Positions 8,787 to 16,929 of a stretch of 64,000 nt of DNA are shown here, in pieces. Position 1 is the first letter of the stretch; each line of letters begins with the position of its first letter. Below the pieces are notes generated by a model that saw nothing but the letters and a program-made list of their open reading frames with translations, was not told the origin of the DNA and searched no databases. Origin of the DNA: UBA4479 sp963974935 (GTDB taxonomy: Bacteria > Pseudomonadota > Alphaproteobacteria > Rhodospirillales > Casp-alpha2); the NCBI GenBank assembly GCA_963974935.1, contig CAXBEV010000009.1, forward strand, positions 62,001 to 126,000, read 5' to 3'. Both the position numbers and the translations under genes were made by a program.

Positions 8787-9684
8787 GATGCCACGCGCAG
8801 CCTCCGCATTTCAGAAGTATATTCGCCATCCGCTTGAAGCGGCTGCCGTGTTAATGGTTTGGGGCGTGTTCAGCGTAATGCCGGTGGACACGGCATCCGC
8901 CGTCGGCGGCTGGATCGCGCGCACGCTTGGGCCACATCTGCCGATCTCAGCCAGGGCGCGGCGTAACATTCGCCGCGCATTTCCAGAGCTAGATACTGAC
9001 GGCGTCGAGAGCATCGTCAAAGGTATGTGGGACAACCTTGGGCGGATCGTCGGCGAATTTCCCCACGTCGGCAAGATGACCTTCGCCGGGCCGGATGCGC
9101 GGATTGAGGTGACCGGTGCCGAGCACATGCATGCGCTTCGTGACGACGGCATGCCGGGCCTTATTTACAGCGCGCACATGGCGAATTGGGAGCTCGGGCC
9201 GTTCAACATCGACGCACAAGGGGTGCCGTCGGTGTTCATTTACCGGGAAGCCAACAACCCTTTAGTTGAAAAAATTTATATGCTGGGTCGACGGCGGCTC
9301 CGCGACAGCATGGTGCCGAAAGGGCGCGATGGCGCCAAGGCGATCATGCGCGCGCTACGCAACAACGAACAAGTGGCCATGCTGGTAGACCAAAAAATGA
9401 ATGACGGCATTGCAGTGCCGTTCTTCGGTGAAGACGCGATGACCGCACCGGCACTCGCACAAATGGGCGCGAGGTTCGGGTGCCCAATTGTCGGCACCCG
9501 CACCATCCGCACCCAAGGTGCGCATTTTAAGATTGAGATTTATCCGCCGATCATGGTCCCCGACACTGGGGATCGCACGGTGGACGTCACGCAATTTATG
9601 GTAGACGTCAACAAGCGCATCGAAGATTGGATACGCGAATACCCGGCGCAGTGGTTATGGCTGCATAACCGTTGGCCGAAGTAA
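8773..9684 (+). CDS. LpxL/HtrB-type lipid A acyltransferase family protein
   Basis: A 303-residue member of the bacterial lipid A biosynthesis acyltransferase family, the enzymes that add secondary acyl chains to KDO-lipid A from acyl-ACP. The HX4E catalytic box is present as HMANWE (His135, Glu140), followed by a VFIYREANNP block, VPKGRDGAKAIMRALRNNEQVAMLVDQK and VPFFGE, all as expected. A hydrophobic segment near residues 20-40 is the likely membrane anchor. The start at 8773 overlaps lpxK by 14 bases; a second in-frame ATG at 8788 lies just after the lpxK stop. Which secondary position it acylates is not determinable here. Confidence 0.88.
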   Translation: MKAVKMPRAASAFQKYIRHPLEAAAVLMVWGVFSVMPVDTASAVGGWIARTLGPHLPISARARRNIRRAFPELDTDGVESIVKGMWDNLGRIVGEFPHVGKMTFAGPDARIEVTGAEHMHALRDDGMPGLIYSAHMANWELGPFNIDAQGVPSVFIYREANNPLVEKIYMLGRRRLRDSMVPKGRDGAKAIMRALRNNEQVAMLVDQKMNDGIAVPFFGEDAMTAPALAQMGARFGCPIVGTRTIRTQGAHFKIEIYPPIMVPDTGDRTVDVTQFMVDVNKRIEDWIREYPAQWLWLHNRWPK

Positions 9685-9713
9685 TTTTCCGAGCGCGGAC
9701 GCGGGCCTGAAAC

Positions 9714-9872
9714 TCAGCCGCCTACCGGTTTCGATTGCTTGACCGTGCCTGCTAACGTCGACGACGCAGGTTTTTCGGCGGTCTTGGTATGGGCGGCGCA
9801 TTCAGCCATCACCGGCTGTGCGGCAAATGCGACAAAAGCCGTCAACAAAGCAGCAAAAAGTCCGTAACGCAT
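9714..9872 (-). CDS. small secreted protein of 52 residues, function unknown
   Basis: A short gene read on the minus strand from the ATG at 9870-9872 to the TGA at 9714-9716. The support is strong for its size: AAGGAGG stands five bases before the ATG, and the first 22 or so residues form a classic Sec signal peptide (MRYG, a hydrophobic core LFAALLTAFVAFAA, then QPVMAEC with a cleavage site after VMA). The mature part is only about 30 residues, rich in Ala, Thr and Lys, with one Cys just after the predicted cleavage point. That Cys does not sit in a convincing lipobox. I do not recognise the mature part. It lies alone between the lipid A operon and the M23 peptidase gene. Confidence 0.7.
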   Translation of the reverse strand: MRYGLFAALLTAFVAFAAQPVMAECAAHTKTAEKPASSTLAGTVKQSKPVGG

Positions 9873-9962
9873 GGGAGCCTCCTTAGATTACCGTATGCTT
9901 ATCTGGAATGAGGATAGCAAAAATCCCGCCAAACGCGAAGCGTTTTTGGTGTTATTCAGTGA

Positions 9963-10796
9963 TCATTGGCCCATCGGCGCCAACACCAACTCTGGATCAA
10001 TCGGCGTATCGGTCAATGTCAGCGCAAAATGCAGATGTGGTCCGGTCGCACGCCCGGTCATGCCGACGGCCCCGATTACAACCCCGGCCTCAACCCGCTG
10101 GCCGACTTTGACACGGGTTTCGTGCATGTGAATATAGACCGACCGTAGCCCGAGCCCATGGTCGATCAACACGGTCTTGCCATTAAAAAACATACCGGGA
10201 TGCACGAACGCGACGCGCCCACCGGCAATCGCCCGCACCGGCGTGCCTTCGGGTGCCGCCACATCGGTCCCGTAATGTGGGCGTCGCGGCTTGCCGTTCA
10301 GCACCCGCTGCGAGCCATAGACCCCGGACACGCGGCCGATGACAGGCCACACGAAACCATCCAGATATCCGGCTTTGGGATCGCTATCGGTCTTCGCCGC
10401 CGCCATCAGAGCTTTTTCAGCGCGAATGCGTGCCAGCGCTTTTGGGTCCGGCGTCACTTTACGCTGCGGCAATCCGTCGATGCGTTCGATCTTAAAATCA
10501 CGATCCTGTACAGCAATGTCTCGGGTCATCGTTTCCGCGCCAAGTCGTATCAGCAGACTTTTGCTGCCCGCCGAATCCCGACCGAAACCCAACAGAAAGT
10601 GACCGTCGGGCGACACCGGCACCGGCACACCATCCAGGGCAACGGTAGCACCGGGATTGGTCTTGCCGAACATCAAGCCCCCCTCAGCCGCCTGACCACT
10701 GAGCGTCAACGGCACCTCCGCCCGGCTCGCGGTGACCGCAAAGGTCACGCATATCAAGGCTAAGACCGCCCGCGTGATGAGCCGACGAAACGTCAT
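9963..10796 (-). CDS. M23-family (LytM-domain) metallopeptidase, exported
   Basis: A 277-residue envelope protein with an N-terminal signal peptide (hydrophobic stretch ending TASRA at about 26). The first half (residues 30-110) looks like an Ig-like all-beta domain (NPGATVALDGVPVPVSPDG). The C-terminal half is a peptidase M23 domain with HYGTD around residue 175, a HMHETRVKVGQ segment and HLHFAL. The zinc ligands HxxxD and HxH are present, so it may be a real endopeptidase acting on peptidoglycan cross-links, in contrast to degenerate LytM regulators. Its ATG overlaps the xseA stop (ATGA), so it is translated from the same mRNA as xseA. That pairing is a matter of context and does not show a shared function. 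Confidence 0.88.
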   Translation of the reverse strand: MTFRRLITRAVLALICVTFAVTASRAEVPLTLSGQAAEGGLMFGKTNPGATVALDGVPVPVSPDGHFLLGFGRDSAGSKSLLIRLGAETMTRDIAVQDRDFKIERIDGLPQRKVTPDPKALARIRAEKALMAAAKTDSDPKAGYLDGFVWPVIGRVSGVYGSQRVLNGKPRRPHYGTDVAAPEGTPVRAIAGGRVAFVHPGMFFNGKTVLIDHGLGLRSVYIHMHETRVKVGQRVEAGVVIGAVGMTGRATGPHLHFALTLTDTPIDPELVLAPMGQ

Positions 10797-12235
10797 AGTA
10801 GCGAGCCTTGCGGATCATCATCGCCTCTCGCCCCGCCCTTCGGCACCCGCTTCGGCTTAACGCGCGCCGGGCCGCTGCCGGCCACCCGTGCAGCGCCCTC
10901 GCCGTCTTTGAGGCGGATCGTCACGTCCGCACCCGGCGTCAGATCATTTACCGACGTCACCGGCGCGCCCGCAGGCGTGGTGATCAGCGCGAAGCCGCGA
11001 TCCAACACACGCTGATAGGAAACGCTTTCCAAAAGCTTAGCTTGGTTTTCTAAGCGATGACGATTGAGCGTAATTTTACTGCGCGTGACCCGCATCAATG
11101 CTTCGACGCCTCGGCCCAGCCTGCGCTTACCGTCGCTGAGCACCCGGTCCGGGCGTGGCAGGCGCTGCGGTATCCGTGACCGACGTTCGCGCAAGCCCGC
11201 TTTCAGCGCATTGCCCAGCCGCTCATCCCAATCATCCAGCCGCTGCGAGGCGTCTTCGACGGTGCGCCGCAGATTCGGCAAACCGCGCGCCAGCGCCGCA
11301 ACCTCGCGCCCCGCCGACTCAATCGTGCGCTGCACGGCACGGATCAGACGTGTTCCACAATCGGCGACTTGCGCCATCACATCAAAGCGGACCGGCACCG
11401 CGATTTCGGCAGCCGCTGTCGGCGTCGGAGCGCGCAAATCGGATACCAAGTCAATCAACGTCCAGTCGGTCTCATGACCGACCGCTGAAATCAACGGGAT
11501 TGTGCACTCTGCAACGGCCCGGATCACCGTTTCTTCGTTAAAAGCCCAAAGGTCTTCGAGCGCGCCGCCGCCCCTGGCCACAATGATCAGGTCCGGGCGC
11601 GGCAGATCGGCGTTCGCCCCGAAGCCGTTGAAGCCGCGAATGGCGTTAGCGATCTGTTCTGCGGCACCCTCACCCTGCACCAACACGGGCCAAACCAGTA
11701 CCCGCCTTGGGAAGCGGTCTTGCAGGCGATGCAGAATATCGCGAATCACAGCACCCGTAGGCGAGGTCACAACACCGATCACATCAGGCAAAAACGGTAA
11801 ATCTTGTTTCAGTGCTTCGTCGAACAGACCTTCGGCGGCAAGCTTACGCTTACGGTCTTCAAGTAGCTTCAACAACGCGCCTTCGCCGGCCAACTCCATG
11901 GTCTCGACCACGACCTGATATTTTGAGCGTCCGGGATACGTGGTGATGCGCCCGGTCGCGATGATCTCCATCCCGTCTTCGGGGTGAAGAACGAGTCTGC
12001 CGGCAGTAGCCCGCCAACACACGCCATCAATCAACGCGTTTTCATCTTTCAGGGCGAAATACAAATGGCCGGAGGCGGCGCGCTTGAAGCCGGAAATCTC
12101 GCCCCGGATGCGCACATGGCCGAAATGGCTCTCGACCGTGGACTTCACCAAGCCGGAGACTTCGCTAACAGAAAAGACGGGGACGTTGTCACCTTCTTGT
12201 CCAGCAGTATTGCGGGTGGACGAAGCGTCACTCAT
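10793..12235 (-). CDS. xseA: exodeoxyribonuclease VII large subunit
   Basis: Large subunit of exonuclease VII, a single-strand-specific nuclease. The 480-residue protein has the N-terminal OB-fold (VPVFSVSEVSGLVKSTVES, GEISGFKRAASGHLYF), the catalytic core (GVVTSPTGAVIRDI, IIVARGGGALEDLWAFNEE, SAVGHETDWTLIDLVSDLRAPTPTAAAE) and a long coiled-coil-like Arg-rich helix from about 290 to 400, then a small C-terminal domain ending in a basic tail. All expected core motifs are intact. The small subunit xseB is not in the window. The gene is divergent from purD, with 83 bases between the start codons. Confidence 0.95.
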   Translation of the reverse strand: MSDASSTRNTAGQEGDNVPVFSVSEVSGLVKSTVESHFGHVRIRGEISGFKRAASGHLYFALKDENALIDGVCWRATAGRLVLHPEDGMEIIATGRITTYPGRSKYQVVVETMELAGEGALLKLLEDRKRKLAAEGLFDEALKQDLPFLPDVIGVVTSPTGAVIRDILHRLQDRFPRRVLVWPVLVQGEGAAEQIANAIRGFNGFGANADLPRPDLIIVARGGGALEDLWAFNEETVIRAVAECTIPLISAVGHETDWTLIDLVSDLRAPTPTAAAEIAVPVRFDVMAQVADCGTRLIRAVQRTIESAGREVAALARGLPNLRRTVEDASQRLDDWDERLGNALKAGLRERRSRIPQRLPRPDRVLSDGKRRLGRGVEALMRVTRSKITLNRHRLENQAKLLESVSYQRVLDRGFALITTPAGAPVTSVNDLTPGADVTIRLKDGEGAARVAGSGPARVKPKRVPKGGARGDDDPQGSLL

Positions 12236-12318
12236 GACTAGACTGTATGAATTATGAGCGTTGCGAAAACAACCGTCGAATTGGGCCTCGGCGGTTCGTC
12301 ATCAAGGAGAGTATGCAT

Positions 12319-13599
12319 ATGAAGGTCCTTATTGTCGGCGGCGGCGGGCGTGAACATGCCTTGGCGTGGGCCATCGCAAAATCACCGAAACTCACGAAAC
12401 TGTATGCCGCACCCGGCAATGCAGGCATCGCCGACGCCGCAGAATGCCTTGATATTCAAGCCGAAGACAGCCGGGGCATCTGCGCGGCGGTCCGTGATCT
12501 AAAAATCGATTTCGTCGTCGTAGGCCCGGAAGGACCGCTGGTCGACGGCCTCGCCGACAAGATCGAAGCCATGGGCGTTGCCGTGTTCGGACCTTCCGCC
12601 GCTGCTGCCGAGATCGAAGGCTCGAAAGGCATGATGAAGGACTTGCTGGCCAAGTACGACATCCCGACCGCCGACTACCAACGCTTTGACGAACCGGATG
12701 CCGCGAAAGAATACATCCGCGTGAAAAATCACCCGGTCGTGGTCAAAGCCGACGGCTTGGCAGCCGGCAAAGGCGTGATCCTCAGCCACACCCTGAACGA
12801 GGCCTATGCCGCCGTCGATCAGATCATGATCGAAGAAGCATTCGGCAGTGCCGGCAGCGAAATCGTCATCGAAGAATTCATGATCGGCGAGGAAGCGAGC
12901 TTCTTTGCCTTGTGCGACGGTGTGCGCGCAGTGCCGTTGGCCGGCGCGCAAGACCATAAACAAGTCCATGATGGCGACCACGGCCCGAACACAGGCGGCA
13001 TGGGTGCATACAGCCCGGCCCCGGTGCTCGACGCTGCCATGGAAAAGCGCGTTATGGACGAAATCATCACACCGACCGTCAGTGCTATGGCCAAAGAAGG
13101 CACACCGTTTAAAGGCGTGCTGTTTGCAGGCCTGATGATCAATGAAGACGGGCCCCGGGTGATCGAATTCAACTGCCGTTTTGGCGACCCAGAATGCCAG
13201 CCGATCATGACGCGCCTGAAAAGTGACGCGCTTGAAATGTTGCACGCGGCCGCAACCGGGCGCTTGGACGAGATCAAATTGAAATGGCATCCAGACACCG
13301 CGCTGACCGTGGTGATGGCGGCGAACGGCTATCCCGGCAGATATAAAAAGGGCACGCCCATACAGGGGATCGACGCCGCCAATGCCATGGACGGTGTGCA
13401 TGTATTCCATGCCGGTACGGCGCGGGACGAAAATGGTGTGCTCGTCTCAGCCGGCGGTCGCGTGCTGGGGGTGACGGCCATGGCCGCAAACGTCGCAGAC
13501 GCCCAGCAAAAAGCCTACGCGAGCGTCGATGCCATCGATTGGGCGGACGGTTTTTGCCGCCGCGACATCGGGTGGCGGGCGATTTCGCGGGATAAATAA
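12319..13599 (+). CDS. purD: phosphoribosylamine-glycine ligase
   Basis: PurD joins glycine to 5-phosphoribosylamine using ATP, the second step of purine synthesis. The 426-residue ATP-grasp enzyme begins MKVLIVGGGGREHAL and contains GPEGPLVDGL, VVKADGLAAGKGV, the EEASFFALCDG block and the HDGDHGPNTGGMGAYSPAP motif. The frame is open 24 codons further upstream, but AAGGAG at 12304-12309 is nine bases from this ATG, which fixes the start; the ATG at 12313 is too close to it. It is divergent from xseA and appears monocistronic. Confidence 0.96.
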   Translation: MKVLIVGGGGREHALAWAIAKSPKLTKLYAAPGNAGIADAAECLDIQAEDSRGICAAVRDLKIDFVVVGPEGPLVDGLADKIEAMGVAVFGPSAAAAEIEGSKGMMKDLLAKYDIPTADYQRFDEPDAAKEYIRVKNHPVVVKADGLAAGKGVILSHTLNEAYAAVDQIMIEEAFGSAGSEIVIEEFMIGEEASFFALCDGVRAVPLAGAQDHKQVHDGDHGPNTGGMGAYSPAPVLDAAMEKRVMDEIITPTVSAMAKEGTPFKGVLFAGLMINEDGPRVIEFNCRFGDPECQPIMTRLKSDALEMLHAAATGRLDEIKLKWHPDTALTVVMAANGYPGRYKKGTPIQGIDAANAMDGVHVFHAGTARDENGVLVSAGGRVLGVTAMAANVADAQQKAYASVDAIDWADGFCRRDIGWRAISRDK

Positions 13600-13689
13600 G
13601 CCTAAACATTGAGTATCTGGGAATATCTGGCGAAATCGTGCGCGCCACCCTATATCGGGGGCAGCGCATTTACCTTGGGAGAGATCATC

Positions 13690-14007
13690 ATGGACGATAA
13701 AACCCTCACCGAAATTCAAGCCGACGCCTTTCGCGGGTTGGTGAAACACCTGCAAAAACGCAGCGATGTGCAGAACATCGACATCATGAGTTTGACCGGC
13801 TTCTGTCGGAACTGTTTGTCAAAATGGTTGGTCGCCGGTGCCGAAGCACGGGGCGTCGAGCTCAGCTATGACGAGGCCCGCGAGATGGTCTACGGCATGC
13901 CCTATGACGCCTACAAAGAAAAATACCAAGAGCCGGCAACCGACGCACAAAAGGCTGCCTTCGACGCCAGCAAGCCGCTGCACGCCGACATTTCCGGGCA
14001 TAATTGA
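13690..14007 (+). CDS. DUF1244 family protein
   Basis: A 105-residue cytoplasmic protein of the DUF1244 family, which is common in alphaproteobacteria and has no established function. Recognised by the conserved core GFCRNCLSKWLVAGA followed by YDEAREMVYGMPYDAYKEKYQ. The start ATG at 13690 has GGGAGAG about five bases upstream; the frame is open 27 codons further back but without a comparable signal. The two core Cys residues are part of the FRNCL-type signature seen across the family. It is immediately upstream of, and probably co-transcribed with, the DUF6352-like gene. Confidence 0.88.
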   Translation: MDDKTLTEIQADAFRGLVKHLQKRSDVQNIDIMSLTGFCRNCLSKWLVAGAEARGVELSYDEAREMVYGMPYDAYKEKYQEPATDAQKAAFDASKPLHADISGHN

Positions 14008-14015
14008 CGCCGTTG

Positions 14016-15062
14016 ATGGAAAACCTTCCGCCACCGATGGCCGCCCGGCGGCCGAATTTCTGGCAAAATTCCGGCTATAGTTTGCTGGCTCGCGATGAGG
14101 CTGGGCATCTGTTGGTCAGCGATGACTTTCTGCGCGCCTATCTCAGCCGTCCGGAAATCGCCCCGGTCGAAGAGTCCTGCGACAAAGAACGCGCCCTGCA
14201 CGCGGCCCTTCTGGAGACCCCGAAGCGCGACGTTAGCGCTGCCGACATCGACGCACTCGCAGACCCGGACGGGCGCGATAATTACCGTGTCCTGATCGAT
14301 TTCCGTGACCGTCTGATCGATTCAGGCACGGTAGAAAACTGTTATCTGAACGTGTTCCGTGAAGGCGCCGTCGGCATCGCGCCGATGTTCTTGGATCAAA
14401 TGGCACAAGTGATCCTGCGCGCCGCCCTCGACGGTACCGACGATGCGTTCCAGGCCCGCGCCGCAGAGTTGTTGTTTCGCGAGCAAACCGTCACCGTCCA
14501 CGAAGGCGCGATTTTGGCCGGCGACTTTGAAACCGTCGAAATGCTGGCGAACACCGGCGGCATGGGTTCGGTCGGGCAACTACTGGTCGAAGGCGGCATC
14601 AAGCCGCGCCAAGTCGACTTAGACGTCATGCAGGCGGAAAATGCGCACCTGTATTGGCAGCGCGACGAACGCCACGACATGGTCGTCGACCTCAGTTTCA
14701 CCCGCCCCGGCCTGGATGCCCTTTGCCGCGTCATGGAAGCCTGGGTGATGCACTTCACCGGCGCGGCGGTTTCAATTCAGCCGGTCCAGAAAATCAGCGA
14801 CGAAAAATGGGTGTGGCACATCGGGCTCGATACTGAGGCGAGTGCAATCCTCAACGATCTTTACAACGACGTCGAGGTCGACGAGACACGGCTCGGTCGT
14901 CTGATCTCGTTGTTCAGGCTGGAATTCAAAGACCCAAGCCTGATGCGTCATGATATCGCCGGCAGGCCGGTATATCTGGGGCTCGCCATGTCGGACAAAA
15001 AGCGCCTACGCTTGAAACCGCAAAATTTGTTGGTCAATCTGCCGCTGGCGCCGGAAGCCTGA
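14016..15062 (+). CDS. DUF6352-like conserved protein, function unknown
   Basis: A soluble protein of about 348 residues with no signal peptide or membrane segments. It starts with FWQNSGYSLLARDEAGHLLVSDDFL, LSRPEIAPVEESC and ERALHAALLETP, which I recall as the opening of the DUF6352 family of proteobacterial proteins of unknown function. No catalytic motif is evident. The ATG at 14016 is nine bases after the DUF1244 stop; an alternative TTG at 14004 overlaps that stop. Neither has a clear ribosome binding site, so translational coupling to the upstream gene is likely. The family name is from memory of the motif pattern and should be confirmed by a domain search. Confidence 0.7.
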   Translation: MENLPPPMAARRPNFWQNSGYSLLARDEAGHLLVSDDFLRAYLSRPEIAPVEESCDKERALHAALLETPKRDVSAADIDALADPDGRDNYRVLIDFRDRLIDSGTVENCYLNVFREGAVGIAPMFLDQMAQVILRAALDGTDDAFQARAAELLFREQTVTVHEGAILAGDFETVEMLANTGGMGSVGQLLVEGGIKPRQVDLDVMQAENAHLYWQRDERHDMVVDLSFTRPGLDALCRVMEAWVMHFTGAAVSIQPVQKISDEKWVWHIGLDTEASAILNDLYNDVEVDETRLGRLISLFRLEFKDPSLMRHDIAGRPVYLGLAMSDKKRLRLKPQNLLVNLPLAPEA

Positions 15063-15072
15063 TTAATAAGCT

Positions 15073-15531
15073 TTACGCGCGGCGCGCCTGAAAAAAATCT
15101 TTCAACAGCTGCCCGGCCTCAGATTCACGTAACCCCCCGACGATGTCTGGCGCGTGGTGACAGGTTGCGTGCTGATAGACCCGGGCGCCGTGCTCGACGC
15201 CACCACCCTTCGGATCGTAAGCGGCAAACACCAACCGCCGCACCCGCGCCAGCGAGATCGCCTGTGCGCACATCGCACAAGGCTCCAGCGTCACGAACAA
15301 ATCACAGTCGATCAGGCGCGGCGAGCCGAGCGTTTTCGCCGCGTCGCGTATCGCCACGATTTCCGCATGCGCCGTCGGATCTGCGTCTCGTTCAACCCGA
15401 TTAGCCCCGCGTGCGAGTCGGACGCCGTCGGGACCAACGATCACGGCACCGACCGGCACCTCGCCCGCCGCCGCCGCTGCGCGGGCTTCGGCGAGGGCTA
15501 TCTCCATCCATGTGCTGTCGGTCTTCGTCAT
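15073..15531 (-). CDS. tadA: tRNA(adenine34) deaminase
   Basis: TadA converts adenosine to inosine at the wobble position of tRNA-Arg(ACG). The 152-residue protein has the cytidine-deaminase-fold zinc site: His55-Ala-Glu57 (Glu57 is the proton shuttle) and Pro84-Cys85-Ala-Met-Cys88, plus the C-terminal basic segment LLKDFFQARRA. The ATG at 15531 is chosen because the next start upstream is only a TTG at 15558 and the family normally begins just before the first helix. It is convergent with the DUF6352-like gene (10-base gap) and divergent from the pseudouridine synthase gene. Confidence 0.92.
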   Translation of the reverse strand: MTKTDSTWMEIALAEARAAAAAGEVPVGAVIVGPDGVRLARGANRVERDADPTAHAEIVAIRDAAKTLGSPRLIDCDLFVTLEPCAMCAQAISLARVRRLVFAAYDPKGGGVEHGARVYQHATCHHAPDIVGGLRESEAGQLLKDFFQARRA

Positions 15532-15607
15532 AACGCATTGGTGGCGCGCTTCGCCCAAACGGTCAAGTGCGCTTGACTTTTCAGGCCCGCAGGCTCACCA
15601 AACCGCT

Positions 15608-16357
15608 ATGGCAAAAGACAAAACCCCAGCGACCCCGGCCGGCGAGCGAATTGCGAAAGTGATGGCGCGCGCGGGCCTGTGTTCCAGACGCGAAGCCGAG
15701 CGCTGGATCGAAGCCGGGCGGGTCGAACTCAACGGTAAAAAGCTGGAAACTCCGGCCTGCGTGGTTGGTCCCGATGATCGTATCGTTGTCGACGGCAAAC
15801 CATTGCCGGGCAAAGAACCGACTCGGCTATGGCGCTATAACAAGCCGACCGGCTTGGTCACATCGCACAAAGACCCGGAAGGCCGACCCACCGTATTCGA
15901 CGCGTTGCCACCGTATTTACCGCGCGTGATCTCGGTCGGGCGCTTGGATTTAACGTCTGAAGGTTTGCTGCTGCTGACCAATGACGGTGCTTTGGCACGC
16001 GCGTTGGAACTGCCATCGACGGGCTGGACGCGCAAGTATCGTGTCCGCGTGCACGGCAACTTCGATCCGGCGATCTTAAAGAAGCTGGCAAACGGGGTTA
16101 CTGTTGACGGCGTCCGCTACGGTGCCATCGACGCCGTCTTCGAAAACCGAACCGGCTACAACGCCTGGCTTTCGGTCTCAATCAAAGAAGGCAAAAACCG
16201 CGAAGTGCGCCGCGTCATGGAACACATCGGCCTCGACGTGAACCGTTTGATCCGCATCGCCTATGGCCCGTTCCAACTGGGCCACCTAGAGCGCGGCGAG
16301 GTCGAAGAAGTTAAGCCGAAGTCACTCCGCGACCAAGTCGCGCATCTGCTCAAATGA
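15608..16357 (+). CDS. rluB: RluB/RsuA-family rRNA pseudouridine synthase
   Basis: A 249-residue pseudouridine synthase. It has an N-terminal S4 RNA-binding domain (ERIAKVMARAGLCSRREAERWIEAGRVELNG) and the RsuA-type catalytic domain with GRLDLTSEGLLLLTNDG, in which the first Asp of GRLDL is the catalytic residue, and KEGKNREVRRV near the end. The shape fits RluB (pseudouridine 2605 in 23S rRNA) better than RsuA, but the RluB/RluE/RluF/RsuA assignment is by similarity of motif only. The start at 15608 gives the usual short basic N-terminus (MAKDK). The stop overlaps the rsmD start (ATGA), a gene pair often seen in alphaproteobacteria. Confidence 0.85.
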   Translation: MAKDKTPATPAGERIAKVMARAGLCSRREAERWIEAGRVELNGKKLETPACVVGPDDRIVVDGKPLPGKEPTRLWRYNKPTGLVTSHKDPEGRPTVFDALPPYLPRVISVGRLDLTSEGLLLLTNDGALARALELPSTGWTRKYRVRVHGNFDPAILKKLANGVTVDGVRYGAIDAVFENRTGYNAWLSVSIKEGKNREVRRVMEHIGLDVNRLIRIAYGPFQLGHLERGEVEEVKPKSLRDQVAHLLK

Positions 16358-16923
16358 GGATCGTCGGCGGTGCATTCAAAGGGCGGCGGTTGCTGGCCCC
16401 TGAAGGCCGAGACATACGCCCGACATCTGACCGCGCACGAGAAAGTATTTTCAATATCATTGCGCATTCCGATATCGCGCCGTCGCTAGAAGGCGCCTCG
16501 GCAATCGACGTGTTTGCCGGCACCGGCGCGCTTGGCTTTGAAGCGATGAGCCGGGGCGCCAAGCCTGTCACATTTTTGGACATCGATGACAGCGCGCGGG
16601 CCTGCATCTTAAAGAACGCCGGCACCATGGGTCAGGCGATGTCGGTCACCGTTCTGAGGTTAGATGCAACGCAACTGCCGCCACCGCCTCGCATCGCCCA
16701 ATGCCCAGCCGCGTTTGCGTTCGTGGATGCGCCTTATGACAGCGGGGCCACGGGGCCTGCGTTGCTGTCCATGCTGAGCCGGGGTTGGATCGGACCGGAC
16801 AGCCTGTGCATCGTCGAGACCGATGCCAAACTCCCGTTTGAACCCCCCCGCCACTTCGTCATCGAAGACCAACGGACCTATGGGGCGGCGATGGTGAGCT
16901 TTCTCAGCGTCAAACAAGCGTAG
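16354..16923 (+). CDS. rsmD: 16S rRNA (guanine966-N2)-methyltransferase
   Basis: RsmD methylates G966 of 16S rRNA using S-adenosylmethionine. The 189-residue protein starts MRIVGGAFKGRRL, has the family's IRPTSDRARESIFNII block, the SAM-binding motif VFAGTGALGFEAMSRGA and the catalytic FVDAPYDSG (a variant of the DPPY/NPPY motif). It overlaps rluB by four bases and ends only six bases before the convergent mutL stop, so there is no space for a terminator between them. Confidence 0.93.
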   Translation: MRIVGGAFKGRRLLAPEGRDIRPTSDRARESIFNIIAHSDIAPSLEGASAIDVFAGTGALGFEAMSRGAKPVTFLDIDDSARACILKNAGTMGQAMSVTVLRLDATQLPPPPRIAQCPAAFAFVDAPYDSGATGPALLSMLSRGWIGPDSLCIVETDAKLPFEPPRHFVIEDQRTYGAAMVSFLSVKQA

Positions 16924-16929
16924 GAAAAT

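Noticed and set aside
9885..9962. Further small gene or RNA between the 52-residue gene and the M23 gene
   Set aside because: No open frame with a ribosome binding site and no stable structure seen in this short stretch.
12499..13410. 303-codon open frame on the minus strand
   Set aside because: It lies wholly opposite purD, which has all its motifs. The reverse frame is rich in His, Phe and Val, as expected for the complement of a GC-rich gene, and has no recognisable domain.
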